Part shown: positions 16,643 to 25,172 of the stretch, in pieces
Numbering within the stretch: position 1 is the stretch's first letter
How the letters are laid out: every line of letters starts with the position of its first letter
NCBI RefSeq assembly: GCF_040675875.1
Contig: NZ_JBEGII010000001.1
Span: forward strand, 3,162,001-3,226,000
Direction of reading: 5' to 3'
Length of the DNA: 64,000 nucleotides
Source of the DNA: Microbacterium sp. LWO12-1.2
GTDB lineage: Bacteria; Actinomycetota; Actinomycetes; Actinomycetales; Microbacteriaceae
Translations under genes and position numbers: made by a program
Notes under the pieces: model-generated
The model's input: only the letters and a program-made list of their open reading frames with translations
The model's database searches: none
What the model was told of the DNA's origin: nothing

Positions 16643-17251
16643 TCAGTCGGATCGGACCGCGATCGCGCTGATCGACGCGTGCGGGCGTCGTCCATCCTGC
16701 ACTCGCGCTTCGCTGTCGACGACCGAGAATCCCGCCCCTTCGAGCAGCGCCGTCATCCCCTCGATCGACCAGTAGTGGGCGGTGGTGACGGCGTGCGCGA
16801 AAGGCTCGCCGTCCACCCCGTCGAAGAATCCGAGGAGCAGGCGCCCTCCGGGGCGCAGCAGAAGTCGGGCGCCGGCCAGGAGAGCGGGGAGCTCTTCAGC
16901 ATCGGCGTGGATCAGTGAATACCAGGCAAGGATGCCGCCGAGTGAGCCCCCTTCGATACCGGTGCGCTCCAGCGCTGCCACCCGATACGGGACGTGCGGA
17001 TACCGCGTGGAAGCGTGGGCGATGAACTCCGGCACCAGATCGATGCCTTCGACGTCATGCCCACGGTCGGCGAGGAATGCCGTCCAGTGCCCCGGGCCGC
17101 ACCCTGCATCAAGAACCCGTCCATCGATGCCTTCTGCCCAGATTCCGATGCGCTCCCGGTCGATCTCATCCATCTGTTCGATGTCGCCGAGGAACTCCAC
17201 ATACTCGGCCGCACGTGCGGAGTAGTCCTCGCGTACATGCCGGCCGTTCAT
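16643..17251 (-). CDS. Class I SAM-dependent methyltransferase
   Basis: 202 residues. Motif I is VLDAGCGPGHWTAFLADRGHDV (about 48-69), followed by EGIDLVPEFI (motif II acidic residue). LGGILAWYSLIHADAEELP and LLRPGGRLLLGFFDG are the later Rossmann strands; AHYWSIEGMTALLEGAGFSV is the closing part. This is the UbiE/TehB-like general type; the substrate is not predictable. It converges on the DUF6326-like gene with 21 bases between stops and diverges from the XRE-cupin regulator across 126 bases. Confidence 0.88.
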   Translation of the reverse strand: MNGRHVREDYSARAAEYVEFLGDIEQMDEIDRERIGIWAEGIDGRVLDAGCGPGHWTAFLADRGHDVEGIDLVPEFIAHASTRYPHVPYRVAALERTGIEGGSLGGILAWYSLIHADAEELPALLAGARLLLRPGGRLLLGFFDGVDGEPFAHAVTTAHYWSIEGMTALLEGAGFSVVDSEARVQDGRRPHASISAIAVRSD

Positions 17252-17341
17252 CTTCTCCCCCGCTCCGCGTCACAGTTTACGATTCCGTAACACAAACGTC
17301 TTGTCTGCGAACCCCCGCCAGTTTACAGTGTGCTTACTGGA

Positions 17342-17360
17342 GGTAATCGAACTGATTACC
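17342..17360. promoter_or_regulatory. Palindrome upstream of XRE-cupin regulator
   Basis: GGTAATC-GAACT-GATTACC, perfect 7-bp arms, 17 bases before the regulator's start and overlapping its leader. AT-rich for this region and well placed for autoregulation. GTTTACnnnnnGTAAC-like half-sites lie just upstream (17273-17290). Confidence 0.5.
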
Positions 17361-17377
17361 GGAGAGGGGAGGTCGTG

Positions 17378-17944
17378 ATGGACGACAGCAATCTCGGCGC
17401 TCGCGTGCGTGAGCTGCGCACGCTACGGCAGATGTCCACGCGCGAACTCGCGCGCCGTGCATCCATCAGTGCCGGGTATGTCAGCCAGATCGAGAACGGC
17501 CAGGCCAACACGAGCCTGGATGTCGTGCGTCGCATCGCCGCGGCCGTCGGCATTCCGTGGACCGAGTTGTTCAGCGCACAGCCCGCGGTGGGCACGGTGC
17601 TGCGTCGTGGCGAGCGTCCGATGCTCTCATCGGGCAACTCGGTTCGACACTTCAGCATCACCCAACCGCCGCTGGGCAACGTCGAGGTGCTGACCTCGGA
17701 GTACGAGCCCGGCCACGGCGAAGGAGGCGAGAACTACACGCACGGCGACTCGCAGGAGATCTGCGTGATCCTGCGAGGCAGCTTCCGCTTCAACCTCGGC
17801 GACCAGGAGTTCATCCTCGAGCCCGGGGACAGCATCGACTACCGCACGTCGACCCCGCACAGCATCGTGAACGTCGGCGACTCCGTCGGCGAAGCACTGT
17901 GGGTGGTGACCCCACCCTCCGCAGCCCCGCCCGTCACAACCTGA
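17378..17944 (+). CDS. XRE-family regulator with C-terminal cupin domain
   Basis: 188 residues from ATG 17378, preceded by GGAGAGGGGAGG. Residues 6-63 are an XRE/Cro helix-turn-helix (LGARVRELRTLRQMSTRELARR, SISAGYVSQIENGQANTSLDVV). Residues about 105-180 form a small cupin barrel (EYEPGHGEGGENYTHGDSQEI; GSFRFNLGDQEFILEPGDSI; STPHSIVNVGD). Regulators of this design sense a small metabolite in the cupin and control linked catabolic or transport genes. It lies immediately upstream of, and in line with, the ABC/amidohydrolase genes and probably controls them. Confidence 0.92.
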   Translation: MDDSNLGARVRELRTLRQMSTRELARRASISAGYVSQIENGQANTSLDVVRRIAAAVGIPWTELFSAQPAVGTVLRRGERPMLSSGNSVRHFSITQPPLGNVEVLTSEYEPGHGEGGENYTHGDSQEICVILRGSFRFNLGDQEFILEPGDSIDYRTSTPHSIVNVGDSVGEALWVVTPPSAAPPVTT

Positions 17945-17949
17945 TCCGA

Positions 17950-17971
17950 GGTGCGGCACCGATGCCGCACC
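17950..17971 (+). terminator. Hairpin between regulator and transport genes
   Basis: GGTGCGGC / GCCGCACC with a 6-base loop, 6 bases after the regulator stop. It probably ends or attenuates the regulator transcript, so the transport operon may use its own promoter in 17972-18075. Confidence 0.55.
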
Positions 17972-18088
17972 CCCTGCACGTCCGCTTCGTCGTCCGACGG
18001 CAGCGGTGTTCGGCGATGCCGAAAACGCTCTACCTTCACTACCGCTCCACCCGAACCGCACCACCCCGACTATGTGCAAGGAGACACC

Positions 18089-19192
18089 ATGAAGACCATC
18101 CGGACCACGGCTGCCGCGTTCACCGCTGCCGCAATGATCGCTACTCTCGCTGGCTGCTCGACCGACTCGGGCAGCGCCGACGGCTCGACCGAAGCCCTGA
18201 CCACGGTCGAGTTCGGTCTGCCCACGAACATGGGCGCCAACAACTCGCCGATGGCCGTCGCCGAGGCGCTGGGGTACTTCCAGGACGAAGGCCTGAAGGT
18301 CGACATCGTCGTGACGGGAGACTCGACCTCGATCGTGCAAGGTATCGACTCCGGCTCGCTGGACATCGGCAGCACGCCCCCCGAGCCGATCTGGCAGGCG
18401 ATGACGAAGGGCAGCGATCTGCAGCTCGTCTACAACTACATCCGCAAGCAGACCGGTTCGCTCGCAGTGCTCGAGGACAGCCCGATCACGTCGCTCGAAG
18501 ACTTCGAAGGCGCAGCGATCGGCCAGTACAGTCTCGGCACCTCGAACATGCTGCTGTCGGAGGGGATCCTCGCCTCGGCGGGACTGGAGCCCGACGTCGA
18601 CTACACGCATCTGGCCGTGGGGACGGGCGCGGCCGCGCTGCAGGCACTGAAGACCGGCCAGGTCGATGCGCTGTCGCTGTGGGATACCGAGTACGCGGCG
18701 TTCGAGGCTCAGGGAACTCCCCTGCGCTACTTCACGACGGATGAGGTCGCGTTGCTGTTCTCCACGACGTACTTCTCCAGTGCCGATTTCGTGGCAGACA
18801 ACCCGGAGGTGATCGAGGGCTTCGGGCGTGCCATGGCCAAGGCGACCCTGTTCACGGCGACCAACCCCGAGGCGGCGCTGCGCATCATGTACGACGAGTA
18901 CCCCGACACTCTCGTGGCCGGCAACTCGATCGACGACCAGCTGAGGGTCGACCTGGTCGCGCTCAACGCGCGGATCGCCCTGCTGACTGCCGGTGACCCC
19001 CAGGCCGCGCAGTCGTGGGGTGCATACGACGAGGACGCACTGACGGCCTGGGGCACATTCGCTCTGGATGCCGGCATCATCGACGCCGCCGTCGACACGG
19101 TCGCCGCAGCACCGAACACCTTCGTCGAGGCCTACAACGACTTCGACGCCGACGCGGTCGTCGCCGATGCAGAGAACTGGAGCGCCGAGTGA
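18089..19192 (+). CDS. ABC transporter substrate-binding lipoprotein (NitT/TauT type)
   Basis: 367 residues, AAGGAG before the ATG. Lipobox LAGC with Cys23. The mature protein is a two-lobed NMT1/SsuA-like binding protein: PTNMGANNSPMAVAEALGYFQDEGLKVDI, STSIVQGIDSGSLDIGSTPPEP and ITSLEDFEGAAIGQYSLGTSN. These families capture sulfonates, nitrate, pyrimidine precursors and related small molecules outside the membrane. The gene order binding protein - amidohydrolase - ATPase - permease means that the imported compound is probably the amidohydrolase substrate. The next gene overlaps by 4 bases (GTGA). Confidence 0.9.
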   Translation: MKTIRTTAAAFTAAAMIATLAGCSTDSGSADGSTEALTTVEFGLPTNMGANNSPMAVAEALGYFQDEGLKVDIVVTGDSTSIVQGIDSGSLDIGSTPPEPIWQAMTKGSDLQLVYNYIRKQTGSLAVLEDSPITSLEDFEGAAIGQYSLGTSNMLLSEGILASAGLEPDVDYTHLAVGTGAAALQALKTGQVDALSLWDTEYAAFEAQGTPLRYFTTDEVALLFSTTYFSSADFVADNPEVIEGFGRAMAKATLFTATNPEAALRIMYDEYPDTLVAGNSIDDQLRVDLVALNARIALLTAGDPQAAQSWGAYDEDALTAWGTFALDAGIIDAAVDTVAAAPNTFVEAYNDFDADAVVADAENWSAE

Positions 19193-20526
19193 GCAATCCG
19201 ACCTTCACCGCCGGTGTCCCGGCGATCGATCACCATTCCCACGCGGGATATGTGCGACCCGGCGAGCGGCTGGAGGGGATCGACGCCCTCCAGCGCGAGA
19301 ACGCCATGGGTCACATCGAGGCGAACCTTCCTGTCGAGGCTTTCGACGCGTTCATCGCCGCCCGAGCCTCCGGCGACGCGGGTGTGCTCGCACAGTTGGA
19401 GGCAGACCACGGCATCCAGGCGCTCTTCGATGAGAGCAGCGTCTTCCAGTCGACATCGGTCTACGGCGTCTCGTTGGCGGAGGGAACCCGTGCCCTCTAC
19501 GGCGAGCTCGACCACGCAGACGCCGTCCGGGTGAGCACCCAGCAGCGCGAGGAGGACTTCCCCGGCCTGTACGACCGCGCATTGGAGGTGTCGGGGACGG
19601 CCCTCGTGCTCACCGACATCCCCTCGATCGACGCGCAGTCCTGGTCCCCCGAACGGTACAAGCCGATCGGACGGATCGACCCGTACCTGTATCCGTTCGG
19701 TCACCCCGGTTTTCGCCGTCGCGGCTCGGACACCCCGAGGTTCCAGAGGGTGTTCGGCTCGATCCTGCGGGATCTGCTGGATGCCGAGGGACTCGGCGAA
19801 CCGCCGGCGACTCTCGGCGCCTACCTCGAGTTCGTGCGCAGCTCGATCATCCGGCGTCAGGAGAGCGGGTTCGTCGGGCTGAAGATCGCCTCGGCCTACG
19901 TGCGTTCGCTCGACTTCACGCGGCGTTCACGCGAGGAGGCCGAGGCGGCGTACGCGCTGTTGCGACAGGATGCGGGAGCGCTGGAGACCCCGGCGTACAC
20001 CGCCCTCGCCGACTACCTGGTCTTCGCGATCGCGGAGCTGGCGGTGGAGCGCGAGCTGCCCATGCAGATTCACACCGGCATGGGCCACGCCGAACCGGGG
20101 CTGCTGCTGTCGGGGGCCGATCCTCGCCTTCTCGAGCCGCTGCTGTCGGATCGTGCGCTGAATCGGCTGCGGGTGATCCTCATCCACGGCGGATATCCGT
20201 ACACGTCGCATCTCGCCGCGCTCAGCCAGGCGCACGGGAACGTGTTCGTCGACTTCTCCTGGATGCCGTATCTGCACCACCACGCGCTGGAACGCATGCT
20301 GCAGGAGTGGTTGGAGCTGTTGCCGGCGGACAAGGTCATGTTCGGGACGGACACCGGGCAGCCGGAGTTCCATGTCGCGTCGGTGGCCCGCGGGCGTCTA
20401 CTGCTGGACCGGGCGCTCGCGTCAGGGGTGGCCGATCGGCTGTGGACGACGACGCAGGCTGATTGGTTGGCGCGTCGTGTACTGAACGAGAACCTGTGTC
20501 GTGTCTATGGATTGGAGGCGTTGTGA
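19189..20526 (+). CDS. Amidohydrolase-superfamily hydrolase
   Basis: 445 residues, GTG start overlapping the upstream stop. The metal-binding pattern is visible: His16-Ser-His18 in DHHSHAGY, His295 in MQIHTGMGH, His333 in LIHGGYPYT and Asp388 in MFGTDTG, on a TIM-barrel scaffold of the amidohydrolase-2 (FluG/decarboxylase-like) group. Members hydrolyse C-N bonds or decarboxylate small acids in the cytoplasm using one metal ion. It sits between the binding protein and ATPase of one ABC importer, so its substrate is probably the imported molecule. Identity unknown. Confidence 0.88.
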   Translation: MSNPTFTAGVPAIDHHSHAGYVRPGERLEGIDALQRENAMGHIEANLPVEAFDAFIAARASGDAGVLAQLEADHGIQALFDESSVFQSTSVYGVSLAEGTRALYGELDHADAVRVSTQQREEDFPGLYDRALEVSGTALVLTDIPSIDAQSWSPERYKPIGRIDPYLYPFGHPGFRRRGSDTPRFQRVFGSILRDLLDAEGLGEPPATLGAYLEFVRSSIIRRQESGFVGLKIASAYVRSLDFTRRSREEAEAAYALLRQDAGALETPAYTALADYLVFAIAELAVERELPMQIHTGMGHAEPGLLLSGADPRLLEPLLSDRALNRLRVILIHGGYPYTSHLAALSQAHGNVFVDFSWMPYLHHHALERMLQEWLELLPADKVMFGTDTGQPEFHVASVARGRLLLDRALASGVADRLWTTTQADWLARRVLNENLCRVYGLEAL

Positions 20527-21284
20527 ACAAGCTGATCGAGATCGAAGACCTGTCGAAGGTCTATCAGACCCGCACCGGGGATGTGACCGCACTCTCGCAT
20601 GTGGACCTGGGAATCGGTGAGGGCGAGTTCGTCTCGATCCTCGGACCGAGTGGGTGCGGCAAGACGACGCTGTTGCGGATCCTCGCGGGTCTGGAGCAGC
20701 ACACGGCCGGGTCGGCGACGATCTCCGGCGTACCGATCGGCACCCCGCGCGGGGAGGCAGGGATGGTGTTCCAGAAGGCGACGCTGTTGCCGTGGTTGAA
20801 CATCCTCGACAATGTGCTGCTGCCGCTGAGCCTGAAACGGCGCATCACGGCGGACGACCGCACTCACGCCACGGGTCTGTTGACGATGGTGGGTCTCGCG
20901 GAGTTCGTGTCGAAGCATCCGCATGAGCTGTCGGGCGGCATGCAGCAGCGTGCCGCGATCTGCCGGGCGCTCGTGCACGATCCGGCGGTGCTCCTGATGG
21001 ATGAGCCGTTCGGCGCCCTGGATGCGATGACCCGCGACGCGTTGAACGTGGAGTTGAACCGCATCTGGCGGGAGACTGCGACCACCGCGGTACTGATCAC
21101 CCACAGCATCAGCGAGGCGGTGTTCCTCGCCGAGCGGGTCGTGGTGATGACTGCCCGTCCGGGAAGGATCGCGGAGATCATCGACATCCCCTTCGGGAAG
21201 ACGCGGACCCCCGAGCTGCTCGGCGATCCCGAGTTCGCGGCGCTCACTGCCCACATCCGTCGTCACTTCGAGGTGGCAGCATGA
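20523..21284 (+). CDS. ABC transporter ATP-binding protein (SsuB/TauB type)
   Basis: 253 residues, GTG start overlapping the amidohydrolase stop. Walker A GPSGCGKTT (about 42-50), Q-loop in MVFQKATLLPW, signature LSGGMQQR, Walker B VLLMDEPFGALD and H-loop LITHSISEAV. The EAVFLAERVVVMTARPGRI segment after the H-loop is typical of nitrate/sulfonate-type importers. It energises uptake by the permease encoded next, with which it overlaps by 4 bases (ATGA). Confidence 0.95.
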   Translation: MNKLIEIEDLSKVYQTRTGDVTALSHVDLGIGEGEFVSILGPSGCGKTTLLRILAGLEQHTAGSATISGVPIGTPRGEAGMVFQKATLLPWLNILDNVLLPLSLKRRITADDRTHATGLLTMVGLAEFVSKHPHELSGGMQQRAAICRALVHDPAVLLMDEPFGALDAMTRDALNVELNRIWRETATTAVLITHSISEAVFLAERVVVMTARPGRIAEIIDIPFGKTRTPELLGDPEFAALTAHIRRHFEVAA

Positions 21285-22087
21285 CCGTCACGGTGCAGAT
21301 CCCGACACAGCGCCGGGCCCTCGTGAACACTCCCATGAAGCGCACTCTCGCGTCTCTGGGCCTGCTGGCGGTACTGCTCCTCGCGTGGCAGTTCCTGCCG
21401 GGGTGGACGAACACCCCCGAGTACGTCGTGCCCCCGCTGAGCGACGTGCTGGCGGCCCTGTTCGATCCGGCGGCGCTCCCGCGGTATCTGGAGAACGCCG
21501 CCTCGACGATGACGATCGTGCTGTCGGGTCTCGTCATCGGTGTCGTGGCGGGACTGGTGCTGGCCATCGTGCTGGCGCAGTCTCCCACCGCCTATGCCGT
21601 GGTGTTCCCGTACATCGTCGCGATCGAGTCGATCCCGAAGGTGGCTGTCGCGCCGCTGTTCATCATCTGGTTCGGTTTCGGGATGCCGTCGAAGGTCGTC
21701 GTCGTGGTGTTGCTGGCGTTCTTCCCGATGCTCGTGAATGCTCTGCACGGGTTCCGCGGGGTCGATCGCGATCAGCTGGACCTGTTCCGCGTGAATGGCG
21801 CGAAACCGCTGCAGATCCAGACGCGGCTCATGCTGCCCGCCGCGCTTCCGCAGATCTTCTCCGGACTCGAGCTGGCCGTGGCGAACTCGATGATCGGCGC
21901 GATCGTGGCGGAGTTCGTCGGGGCGCAGAAGGGTCTCGGCGTGCTGATCCTGCAGGCCCAGGGGCGGATGGAGACGGCGGCCGTGTTCGCACTGCTGATC
22001 ATCCTGTCGGTCCTGGGAATCCTGCTCAACCTTGCGGTGCGGGTGCTGCGAAAGATCGTCATCCGCTGGGAGATCACGGCGCGCTGA
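21281..22087 (+). CDS. ABC transporter permease (SsuC/TauC type)
   Basis: 268 residues with about six membrane helices starting at LASLGLLAVLLLAWQFLP. The binding-protein-dependent transport signature is present: VNALHGFRGVDRDQLDLFRVNGA followed by LMLPAALPQIFSGLELAVANSMIG. It forms the homodimeric channel of the importer with the flanking ATPase and binding protein. It is followed by a strong hairpin and then the DUF1028 gene. Confidence 0.94.
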   Translation: MTVTVQIPTQRRALVNTPMKRTLASLGLLAVLLLAWQFLPGWTNTPEYVVPPLSDVLAALFDPAALPRYLENAASTMTIVLSGLVIGVVAGLVLAIVLAQSPTAYAVVFPYIVAIESIPKVAVAPLFIIWFGFGMPSKVVVVVLLAFFPMLVNALHGFRGVDRDQLDLFRVNGAKPLQIQTRLMLPAALPQIFSGLELAVANSMIGAIVAEFVGAQKGLGVLILQAQGRMETAAVFALLIILSVLGILLNLAVRVLRKIVIRWEITAR

Positions 22088-22096
22088 GCGCCTTCA

Positions 22097-22129
22097 GAGT
22101 GGGGGCGGGCCGACGGCGCGCCCCCACTC
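22097..22129 (+). terminator. Hairpin between permease and DUF1028 genes
   Basis: GAGTGGGGGCG / CGCCCCCACTC, perfect 11-bp arms with an 11-nt loop, starting 9 bases after the permease stop. It may partly terminate or stabilise the transport transcript; the following gene has its own AGAGGAGAG ribosome-binding site. Confidence 0.6.
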
Positions 22130-22145
22130 GCACGAGAGGAGAGTC

Positions 22146-22844
22146 ATGACATTCAGCATCATCGCCACCGATCCCCGCACGGGTGCGGTGGGAGTGTGCC
22201 AGGGCACCGGTTCGATCGCACTCGCGTCACGCTGTCCGCAGGTGGCGGGAGGAGTGGCGGTGACCAGCCAGTGGCATTCCGACTGGCGTCTCGGCCAACG
22301 GGCGTGGGATCTCGGACAGACCGGTCTGGATCCGCGGTCGATCATCGCGGCGCTGTCGACCACCGACCCGTTCTTCCGGTACCGGCAGATCGGGGTCGTT
22401 CTCGACGATGGCCGTGTCGCCGCCCACACCGGAGACTTCGTCGAGGGCGAGCTGTACGCGGGCCACCTTGTCGGCGACGGCTTCGCCGCGCTGGGCAACG
22501 GGCTGGTGGGAGCGGGCGTTCTCGAGGCCATGGGGGCGCACTTCGAGTCCGCGAAGGATCTGCCGTTCGAGGAGCGCCTGCTGCAATCGCTCGAGGCAGG
22601 GCTCACGGCCGGAGGCGAGGGCAGGCGCCATCTGTCCTCGTCGATCATCACGACCGTGCGTGGCGCGCGTCGCGCCCGCCTGGACCTGCGGGTGGACATC
22701 GCCCCCGAGGGGGCGGATTCGATCCACGAGCTGCGCCGCATCGTCGACGAGTACGCGCCCCTCATGGACTACTACGCCGACTACTGGCTCGACCACCCCG
22801 AGGTGACGCCCGAGCAGTGGCTGCATGCCGGAAGGCATGCGTGA
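22146..22844 (+). CDS. DUF1028 family protein (Ntn-hydrolase-like)
   Basis: 232 residues, GAGAGGAGA before the ATG. The N-terminus MTFSIIATDPRTGAVGVCQG is the hallmark of DUF1028, a family with an Ntn-hydrolase-like fold whose natural reaction is not established. Further conserved pieces are GGVAVTSQWHSDWRLGQRAWDL, HTGDFVEGELYAGHLVGDGF and LPFEERLLQSLEAG. DUF1028 genes frequently neighbour amidohydrolases and solute ABC transporters, as here, so a role in the same catabolic step is likely. It is the last gene of the cluster. Confidence 0.88.
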   Translation: MTFSIIATDPRTGAVGVCQGTGSIALASRCPQVAGGVAVTSQWHSDWRLGQRAWDLGQTGLDPRSIIAALSTTDPFFRYRQIGVVLDDGRVAAHTGDFVEGELYAGHLVGDGFAALGNGLVGAGVLEAMGAHFESAKDLPFEERLLQSLEAGLTAGGEGRRHLSSSIITTVRGARRARLDLRVDIAPEGADSIHELRRIVDEYAPLMDYYADYWLDHPEVTPEQWLHAGRHA

Positions 22845-22889
22845 TCATCACCCCGAGATCGCCGTAAGAGATCCCGGGCGCACATCCCG

Positions 22890-23120
22890 TCAGACCGATC
22901 CGTGCGGAGAGAAAGGGCTTGCGGGACCGTGGTGACGGCGGGTCTCGGGGTCGATCCAGTTGCCCGAACCGGTCATCCGGTGCCATCGCTTGTGGAACGC
23001 GAGATCGGTGCCGTCGGCTTCGGCGACAGCCGCACCGCACAGATCGCAGATACGCAGGATGACGATGTCACCGTCTGTGGTCGTGACCGAGAATGACCCT
23101 GCCGGGAATACGACGCCCAT
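22890..23120 (-). CDS. Small zinc-finger-like protein
   Basis: 76 residues, ATG with a GGAG ribosome-binding site 6 bases upstream. ICDLCGAAVAEADGTDLAFHKRWH (about 24-47) gives a CxxC plus HxxxH arrangement typical of short actinobacterial zinc-finger proteins; the flanks are Gly/Thr-rich and basic. It sits between the catabolic cluster and dnaB, on dnaB's strand but downstream of it, with 152 bases between. Function unknown; nucleic-acid or protein binding is plausible. Confidence 0.7.
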   Translation of the reverse strand: MGVVFPAGSFSVTTTDGDIVILRICDLCGAAVAEADGTDLAFHKRWHRMTGSGNWIDPETRRHHGPASPFSPHGSV

Positions 23121-23272
23121 CGTGTTGCTCCTCTCGCGCCCTCGCCGACCGTCGAGGTGAGGTCTGAGGTTCTATCAAGGTAGCTAAAGTGTGCCTCCGC
23201 GGACACCGCGGCAACCATCGCGAACCCCGTCGTCACCCCGCGGATCGCGGCATGTCGGCCCAGGACTTGCAC

Positions 23273-24646
23273 TCAGTGGAAGTCGCCGCCCGGCGCCATG
23301 TCCATGAAGCGCGAGTAGTGCCCCTGGAACGCGACGGTGATGGTCGCGGTCGGACCGTTACGGTGCTTGGCGACGATCAGGTCTGCCTCGCCGGGGCGCA
23401 CGTCCTTGTCGTAGACCGAGTCGCGGTGCAGCAGGATGACCATGTCGGCGTCCTGCTCGATCGAGCCGGACTCACGCAGGTCGCTGATCGCAGGCTTCTT
23501 GTCGGTGCGCTGCTCGGGACCACGGTTCAGTTGCGACAGGGCGATGACGGGAACCTGCAGCTCCTTGGCGATGAGCTTGAGGCTACGCGAGAACTCCGAG
23601 ACTTCCTGCTGACGCGACTCGACGCGCTTGCCCGACGTCATCAGCTGCAGGTAGTCGATGATGACCATACGCAGGCCTTCGCGCTGCTTGAGCCGACGGC
23701 ACTTCGCGCGGATCTCGACCAGCGTCATGTTGGGGCTGTCGTCGATGTAGAGCGGAGCGTCGTTGATGCGCCCGCGGGTGGCGGCGACCGTCGTCCAGTC
23801 GCGAGGATCGAGGTTTCCCTTGCGCATGTTCTGCAGCGGGATCTGCCCTTCGGCACTGAGCAGACGCATCGCGATCTCGCTCTTGCCCATCTCGAGCGAG
23901 AAGAACACCGACGGGATGTTGTGGCCGATGGACGCCGATCGCGCGAAGTCGAGCGCGAGCGTCGACTTACCCATCGCGGGTCGTGCGGCGACGACGATCA
24001 TCTGGCCACCGTGGAGGCCGTTGGTGAGCTCGTCGAGCTCCTTGAAACCGGTGGGAACGCCGGTCATGGAGCCGTCGCGACCGCTGGCGGCCTCGATCTC
24101 CTCGAGCGCGGCGTCGACCGCGATCTGCAGCGGAACGTAGTCCTCGGCCGTCTCGGATCCGGTGATCGAGTAGATCTCGGCCTGGGCGTTGTTGACGATG
24201 TCGGTCGCGTCGCCCTCGCCCGCGTAGCCGAGCTGCACGATGCGCGTTCCGGCGTCGACGAGGCGGCGGAGGATCGCGCGCTCCGAGACGATACCCGCGT
24301 AGTAGCCGGCGTTGGCGGCGGTGGGGACGATCGAGGTGAGCGTGTGCAGGTAGTCGGCACCGCCGGCCCGCCCCAGCTCGCCCGTCTTGATGAGCTCGTC
24401 GGTGACGGCGACGACGTCGGTCGGTTCGCCGTGCGAGTAGAGCGAGAGCACGGCCTCGAAGATCAGCTCGTGCTTCGGGATGTAGAAATCGGCGCCCTTG
24501 AGCGTCTCGATCACATCGGCGACGGCATCCTTCGACAGGAGCATGCCGCCCAGGGCGCTCTGCTCGGCGAGGAGGTCGTGCGGCGGCACGCGCTCAGGAG
24601 AACGCTGCCCTCCGAGGCGGTCCTGCGAGATGTCCGCGATCGACAC
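23273..24646 (-). CDS. dnaB: Replicative DNA helicase DnaB
   Basis: 457 residues from the GTG at 24646, which has GAAGGGAA 5 bases upstream; longer starts lack such a site. Residues about 10-115 are the N-terminal helicase-primase domain (VPPHDLLAEQSALGGMLLSK). The RecA-like domain has Walker A ARPAMGKST with Lys227, Walker B MVIIDYLQLM, and ALSQLNRGPEQR plus LRESGSIEQDAD near the C-terminus. It forms the hexamer that unwinds DNA at the replication fork. The P-loop is uninterrupted, so no intein is present at that common site. The upstream region carries DnaA boxes. Confidence 0.98.
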   Translation of the reverse strand: MSIADISQDRLGGQRSPERVPPHDLLAEQSALGGMLLSKDAVADVIETLKGADFYIPKHELIFEAVLSLYSHGEPTDVVAVTDELIKTGELGRAGGADYLHTLTSIVPTAANAGYYAGIVSERAILRRLVDAGTRIVQLGYAGEGDATDIVNNAQAEIYSITGSETAEDYVPLQIAVDAALEEIEAASGRDGSMTGVPTGFKELDELTNGLHGGQMIVVAARPAMGKSTLALDFARSASIGHNIPSVFFSLEMGKSEIAMRLLSAEGQIPLQNMRKGNLDPRDWTTVAATRGRINDAPLYIDDSPNMTLVEIRAKCRRLKQREGLRMVIIDYLQLMTSGKRVESRQQEVSEFSRSLKLIAKELQVPVIALSQLNRGPEQRTDKKPAISDLRESGSIEQDADMVILLHRDSVYDKDVRPGEADLIVAKHRNGPTATITVAFQGHYSRFMDMAPGGDFH

Positions 24647-25172
24647 ACTGTTCCCTTCGATGCGACTTTTCTGAGTGCATGGCTCCGACTTGAGAGGTGG
24701 AGCCGTATGCGCATCGGCCACGCGATGGCCACCTGCACAGCGAACCAGACGCCTCCGACATTCGGTCGCTCGCTAACGCTACGAGGGGCGCTATCCACAT
24801 GCAACACGGCCTGTGGATAACCCTGTGCAAAGTGTGCGAACAAGATCGGAGTGTCTGTGCAGAACCGCTGTGGATAACTCGGTGGAGGGGTCGCCAGAAG
24901 AACTTTCTTATTGCTACTGACCTGGGCTTTTCTGTTTCCCCACCCTGTGGATGAGAAACAGCTTCAATATTCGATTGAAGGTTGCCCCCTCTGGGGAGGA
25001 ATGTGTACAACCTGGGGAAAGTCAAGCTCAGATTCTCCCGGGCGCGTCACGGATCGACATCCCCGGCAGCGAGAGGAAAACCCCCTAGACAGGGGGTGTA
25101 CGTGCGAGTAAGGTCTCCGGCAATCGATGCACTTCGTGTGAACGTGCGTTGCCTTCGGAGGGGGAGGTTGAC
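24647..25172. other. Intergenic region with DnaA-box cluster between dnaB and a divergent gene
   Basis: About 525 bases without a supported gene. It holds two exact DnaA boxes (TGTGGATAA at 24812-24820 and 24869-24877) and near-matches at 24791-24799 (CTATCCACA) and 24946-24954 (TGTGGATGA). It also has AT-richer tracts around 24900-24975 that are unusual for this region. It must contain the dnaB promoter and that of the plus-strand secreted-protein gene. Confidence 0.75.
24791..24954. promoter_or_regulatory. DnaA-box cluster upstream of dnaB
   Basis: Four 9-mers matching TTATCCACA with zero or one mismatch within 164 bases: one forward (24791) and three reverse (24812, 24869, 24946). This suggests DnaA-controlled expression of dnaB or a DnaA-titration/reactivation site. 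It is not the usual oriC context because dnaA and dnaN are absent. Confidence 0.7.

Noticed and set aside
23189..24820. 543-codon plus-strand frame over dnaB
   Set aside because: Direct antisense of dnaB, whose helicase motifs are unambiguous.
24647..25172. Chromosomal replication origin
   Set aside because: DnaA boxes are present, but dnaA, dnaN, rpmH and a clear unwinding element are absent; dnaB is not the usual origin neighbour.
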